From positions 124,001 through 188,000 of the forward strand of contig NZ_LT669941.1 in NCBI RefSeq assembly GCF_900128505.1: 64,000 bases of DNA, in the 5' to 3' direction. Under the pieces are notes generated by a model that did not search any database, was not told the DNA's origin, and saw only the letters and a program-made list of their open reading frames with translations. Shown piece by piece: positions 61,317 to 64,000 of this stretch (the first letter of the stretch is position 1; the number at the start of each line of letters is the position of its first letter). The position numbers and the translations under genes were made by a program. The DNA is from Parabacteroides timonensis. GTDB lineage: Bacteria; Bacteroidota; Bacteroidia; Bacteroidales; Tannerellaceae.

Positions 61317-63269
61317 ATGAGAAGAAGCATGAAAAACGCTATCTCCCTGTTCCTCTTAAGCATGGGGGTAAGCAGTCTGATGGCACAGACTAGTGAGTTC
61401 AAAATAGACGTGCAGCAAACGGGTGCGTCTATCCAATCCACCATGTACGGTATCTTTTTTGAAGATATCAACTTCGGAGCGGATGGAGGATTGTATGCAG
61501 AGTTGATTAAGAACCGTTCTTTTGAGTTTGAAAATCCTTTCGGGGGCTGGGTTCCTTTTGGAAATGTAACAGTACAGACCAAATCTCCTTGTTTTGACAA
61601 GAATCCGCATTATGTACGGCTTTCTTATAATAAAGAATTAACCGGTACCGGACTGGATAACGAAGGTTTTAAAGGTATTGGCATTAAGGCAGGGGAGAAG
61701 TATGACTTTTCTTTCTATGCCCGTACGGTAACTAACGGTCCGATCAAGTTTCGTATAAATCTGGTAAATAGTGGGCATGACATTTATGAAACAAAGGAAG
61801 TTGAGATAAACGGCAAAGATTGGAAAAAGTATTCCGTTGTCCTGACTCCTGAGGCAACAGAAGCCCATTCCCGTTTACGTATCACGATGCTTACACAGGG
61901 AACGGCTGATCTCGAACATATATCTTTATTTCCTCAGAAAACATTCAATAACCGTCCGAACGGTATGCGTGCCGATCTTGCACAGGCATTGAAAGATCTT
62001 AAACCGGGTGTATTCCGCTTCCCTGGAGGTTGTATCGTGGAAGGAACGAACCTGGCCACTCGTTATCAGTGGAAAAATACGGTTGGTCCGGTTGAAAACC
62101 GACCGATCAATATCAATCGTTGGAATTATACATTTCCTCATAAGAAGTTCTCCGATTATTATCAGTCTTATGGTTTAGGTTTCTTTGAATATTTCCAGTT
62201 GAGTGAGGATATCGGTGCCGAGCCACTTCCTGTATTGAACTGCGGTCTTTCTTGTCAGTATGAAAATGATGATCCGAAAGAAAACTGTCCGGTCGATAAA
62301 TTGCAACCTTATATTGACGATGCACTTGACCTGATCGAGTTTGCCAACGGTCCTGTGACTTCTAAATGGGGAAAACTGCGTGCCGATATGGGACATCCGG
62401 TTCCTTTCAACCTGAAGTTTATAGCTATTGGTAATGAGCAGTGGGGTACTTTGTTTACCGAACGCCTGGAACCTTTCGTAAAGGCTATTCGTGCCAAATA
62501 TCCGGATATCAAAGTTATTGGTAGTTCTGGTCCACAAGCGGAAGGGGAAGATTTCGACTTCTTGTGGCCTGAAATGAAGCGGATGAAAGTCGATTTGGTA
62601 GATGAACATTTTTACCGTTCTCCCGAATGGTTTCTGAATGGTGCCAAACGCTATGATTCATACGATCGTAATGGTCCTAAGGTTTTTGCTGGTGAATATG
62701 CCTGTCATCCGAACAATCGCGAGAATAGTTTCCTGACAGCATTGGCTGAGGCGGCTTTTATGACTGGTTTTGAGCGTAATGCGGATGTTGTACATATCTG
62801 TACTTATGCACCTCTGTTTGCCCATGTGGATGCCTGGCAATGGCGTCCGGATTTGATCTGGTTCGATAATCTTTCTTTGGTGAAGACACCTAATTATTAT
62901 GTACAGCAACTTTACGGTCATAATGTCGGTACGAATGTTGTGCCTTTGACTATGCAGAACGAACCAGTTACTGGACAAAATGATCTGTATGCAACAGCAG
63001 CAGTCGATAAGAAGACAAATGAGTTGATCATTAAGATCGCCAATACTGGCATTCAAAACAGAAAAGTGAAACTGGATTTAAACGGCCTTTCCGGTGGAAA
63101 ACATAAAGGTACAGTAACCGTACTTCACGCCTCTGACCTGGAAGCTAAAAATACGATCTGCAAACCGGACCAGGTAGTGCCTGTTGTTTCAGAAATTGAA
63201 CTGGAAGCTCCGGCAGCAGAAGTAGTACTTCGCCCGTTAAGTTTCTCTGTTTATCGCATTGCGTTTTGA
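61317..63269 (+). CDS. Exported alpha-L-arabinofuranosidase, GH51
   Basis: A 650-aa retaining glycosidase. A signal peptide (MRRSMKNAISLFLLSMGVSSLMAQ) sends it to the periplasm. MYGIFFEDINFGADGGLYAELIKNRSFE starts the family module, FRFPGGCIVEGTNLATRY is conserved, the acid/base is Glu374 in AIGNEQWG, and the nucleophile is Glu460 in FAGEYACHP. A carbohydrate-binding-like insertion (about 75-200) and a C-terminal arabinofuranosidase beta-domain complete the usual 650-aa form. It releases arabinose for the adjacent araBAD products. Confidence 0.95.
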   Translation: MRRSMKNAISLFLLSMGVSSLMAQTSEFKIDVQQTGASIQSTMYGIFFEDINFGADGGLYAELIKNRSFEFENPFGGWVPFGNVTVQTKSPCFDKNPHYVRLSYNKELTGTGLDNEGFKGIGIKAGEKYDFSFYARTVTNGPIKFRINLVNSGHDIYETKEVEINGKDWKKYSVVLTPEATEAHSRLRITMLTQGTADLEHISLFPQKTFNNRPNGMRADLAQALKDLKPGVFRFPGGCIVEGTNLATRYQWKNTVGPVENRPININRWNYTFPHKKFSDYYQSYGLGFFEYFQLSEDIGAEPLPVLNCGLSCQYENDDPKENCPVDKLQPYIDDALDLIEFANGPVTSKWGKLRADMGHPVPFNLKFIAIGNEQWGTLFTERLEPFVKAIRAKYPDIKVIGSSGPQAEGEDFDFLWPEMKRMKVDLVDEHFYRSPEWFLNGAKRYDSYDRNGPKVFAGEYACHPNNRENSFLTALAEAAFMTGFERNADVVHICTYAPLFAHVDAWQWRPDLIWFDNLSLVKTPNYYVQQLYGHNVGTNVVPLTMQNEPVTGQNDLYATAAVDKKTNELIIKIANTGIQNRKVKLDLNGLSGGKHKGTVTVLHASDLEAKNTICKPDQVVPVVSEIELEAPAAEVVLRPLSFSVYRIAF

Positions 63270-63281
63270 TATTCCTATTTA

Positions 63282-63315
63282 TATGGTGCAGGTTTCTTCG
63301 GATTCCTGTACCATA
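63282..63315 (+). terminator. Hairpin after the GH51 gene
   Basis: TATGGTGCAGG (63282-63292) pairs with CCTGTACCATA (63305-63315) with one mismatch; a modest T-rich stretch follows. Confidence 0.6.
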
Positions 63316-63415
63316 ATTTGATTTGAATAACCTCCAATTAACCTGTCCTTTTTTTGTAAATGCCGATCTTTGTTGCGTACTTTGCGTAAAAGGTATTATT
63401 TCAATCAGATAAATT

Positions 63416-64000
63416 ATGGCAAAGCTTTATCCTATCGGTATACAGAATTTTGAGAGTCTTCGTGAGGACGGATATATCTATGTTGACAAAACAGAGCTGG
63501 TTTATCAATTAGTGAAAACTGGACGCTATTATTTACTAAATCGCCCACGCCGTTTTGGTAAAAGTTTGCTTATTTCTACCCTGGAAGCTTATTTTCTGGG
63601 AAAAAAGGAGTTGTTTAAAGACTTGGCTATCGAAAAGCTGGAAAAGGATTGGTTGGAATATCCTGTACTTCATTTGGATTTGAACGCCGAAAAATTCGGC
63701 AGTCCTGAGCGTCTGGATGCTTTGTTAAGTAATCAGTTGACTCAGTGGGAAGAACTTTATGGTCATGGACCGGATGAAACAACACTTTCACTGCGCTTTA
63801 AAGGAGTAATTCGCAGAGCAGCCAAGCAGACCGGTCAACGCGTTGTAATCCTGATTGACGAATACGACAAGCCGATGTTGCAGGCATTGGAAAATGATGA
63901 ACTGCAAGAAAAATTCCGTGATACTTTGATGGCTTTTTATGGTGTGATGAAGAGTATGGACGGGGATATCAAATTTGCTTTTTTGACCGGTGTAACCAAG
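63416..64000 (+). CDS. AAA-ATPase-like protein (partial, C-terminus beyond window)
   Basis: The 195 visible codons start MAKLYPIGIQNFESLREDGY and continue YVDKTELV, the conserved start of the AAA-ATPase_like/DUF1703 family. Walker A is NRPRRFGKSLL (about 41-51) and Walker B VVILIDEYDKPM (about 141-152); FLTGVTK at the edge fits sensor 1. Full-length relatives (about 520 aa) end in a PD-(D/E)XK nuclease-like domain, expected to the right of the window. Function unknown; such genes are multicopy in Bacteroidales. Confidence 0.9.
   Translation, partial: MAKLYPIGIQNFESLREDGYIYVDKTELVYQLVKTGRYYLLNRPRRFGKSLLISTLEAYFLGKKELFKDLAIEKLEKDWLEYPVLHLDLNAEKFGSPERLDALLSNQLTQWEELYGHGPDETTLSLRFKGVIRRAAKQTGQRVVILIDEYDKPMLQALENDELQEKFRDTLMAFYGVMKSMDGDIKFAFLTGVTK

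Noticed and set aside
63372..63395. TACTTTG near the partial ATPase gene as a promoter
   Set aside because: It has only one base between TA and TTTG and so does not fit TAnnTTTG; too weak to list.

Overview
The window looks like chromosome of a gut Bacteroidales bacterium, most likely Parabacteroides or a close relative. The reasons are five SusC/SusD (RagA/RagB-type) outer-membrane pairs, a FecR anti-sigma factor next to an STN-domain SusC, a NUDIX-type AraR arabinose regulator, a GH51 arabinofuranosidase, an HU-HIG/VirE cassette, and many promoters of the Bacteroidota form TTG-N19ish-TAnnTTTG. I cannot fix the species from sequence alone. No tRNA, rRNA, CRISPR array or complete insertion sequence was seen.

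Layout. 1-7.8 kb: tail of an unknown gene, FecR, an STN-type SusC, a SusD lipoprotein and a secreted metallophosphoesterase. 7.8-19 kb: core metabolism (metF, ilvE, a DUF4143-type ATPase, the large pyruvate:ferredoxin oxidoreductase, an aldo/keto reductase, a HAD phosphatase with a beta-carbonic anhydrase, a 52-aa ORF with a structured leader, an M28 peptidase). 19-46.3 kb: an accessory island of four SusC/SusD pairs without glycoside hydrolases. Two pairs have a third gene encoding a secreted ~215-aa protein of a family I do not recognise. An HU-HIG gene and a frameshifted VirE-like gene sit inside the island. 46.3-46.6 kb: a 234-bp MITE-like palindrome. 46.7-48.3 kb: a carboxyltransferase subunit. 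48.3-63.3 kb: an arabinose/galactose locus (araD-araA-araB-tkt-rpiB-Na+ symporter; galM-sugar permease-galK-araR; divergent GH51 gene). The right edge cuts an AAA-ATPase-like gene.

Most notable signal. Three paralogous susC genes (starts at 25144 on minus, 34082 on minus, 34775 on plus) each carry the same 15-bp palindrome, AGTTCTTTTAGAACT in gene orientation, 126-127 nt upstream of the start codon. Two copies flank, in opposite orientation, the 408-bp region between the divergent susC genes. The only TAnnTTTG promoter element I can find near any of the three genes lies inside that 408-bp segment and points at the 34775 gene. This is the layout expected of an invertible-promoter switch choosing among three SusC/SusD operons; no recombinase gene is present in the window, so it would act in trans.

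How genes work together. GH51 releases arabinose from arabinan or arabinoxylan fragments; the SSS symporter and AraA-AraB-AraD turn it into xylulose-5-phosphate; transketolase and RpiB pass this to the pentose phosphate pathway. GalM, a GluP-like permease and GalK share the transcription unit with AraR. A candidate AraR operator palindrome sits just downstream of a possible araD promoter.
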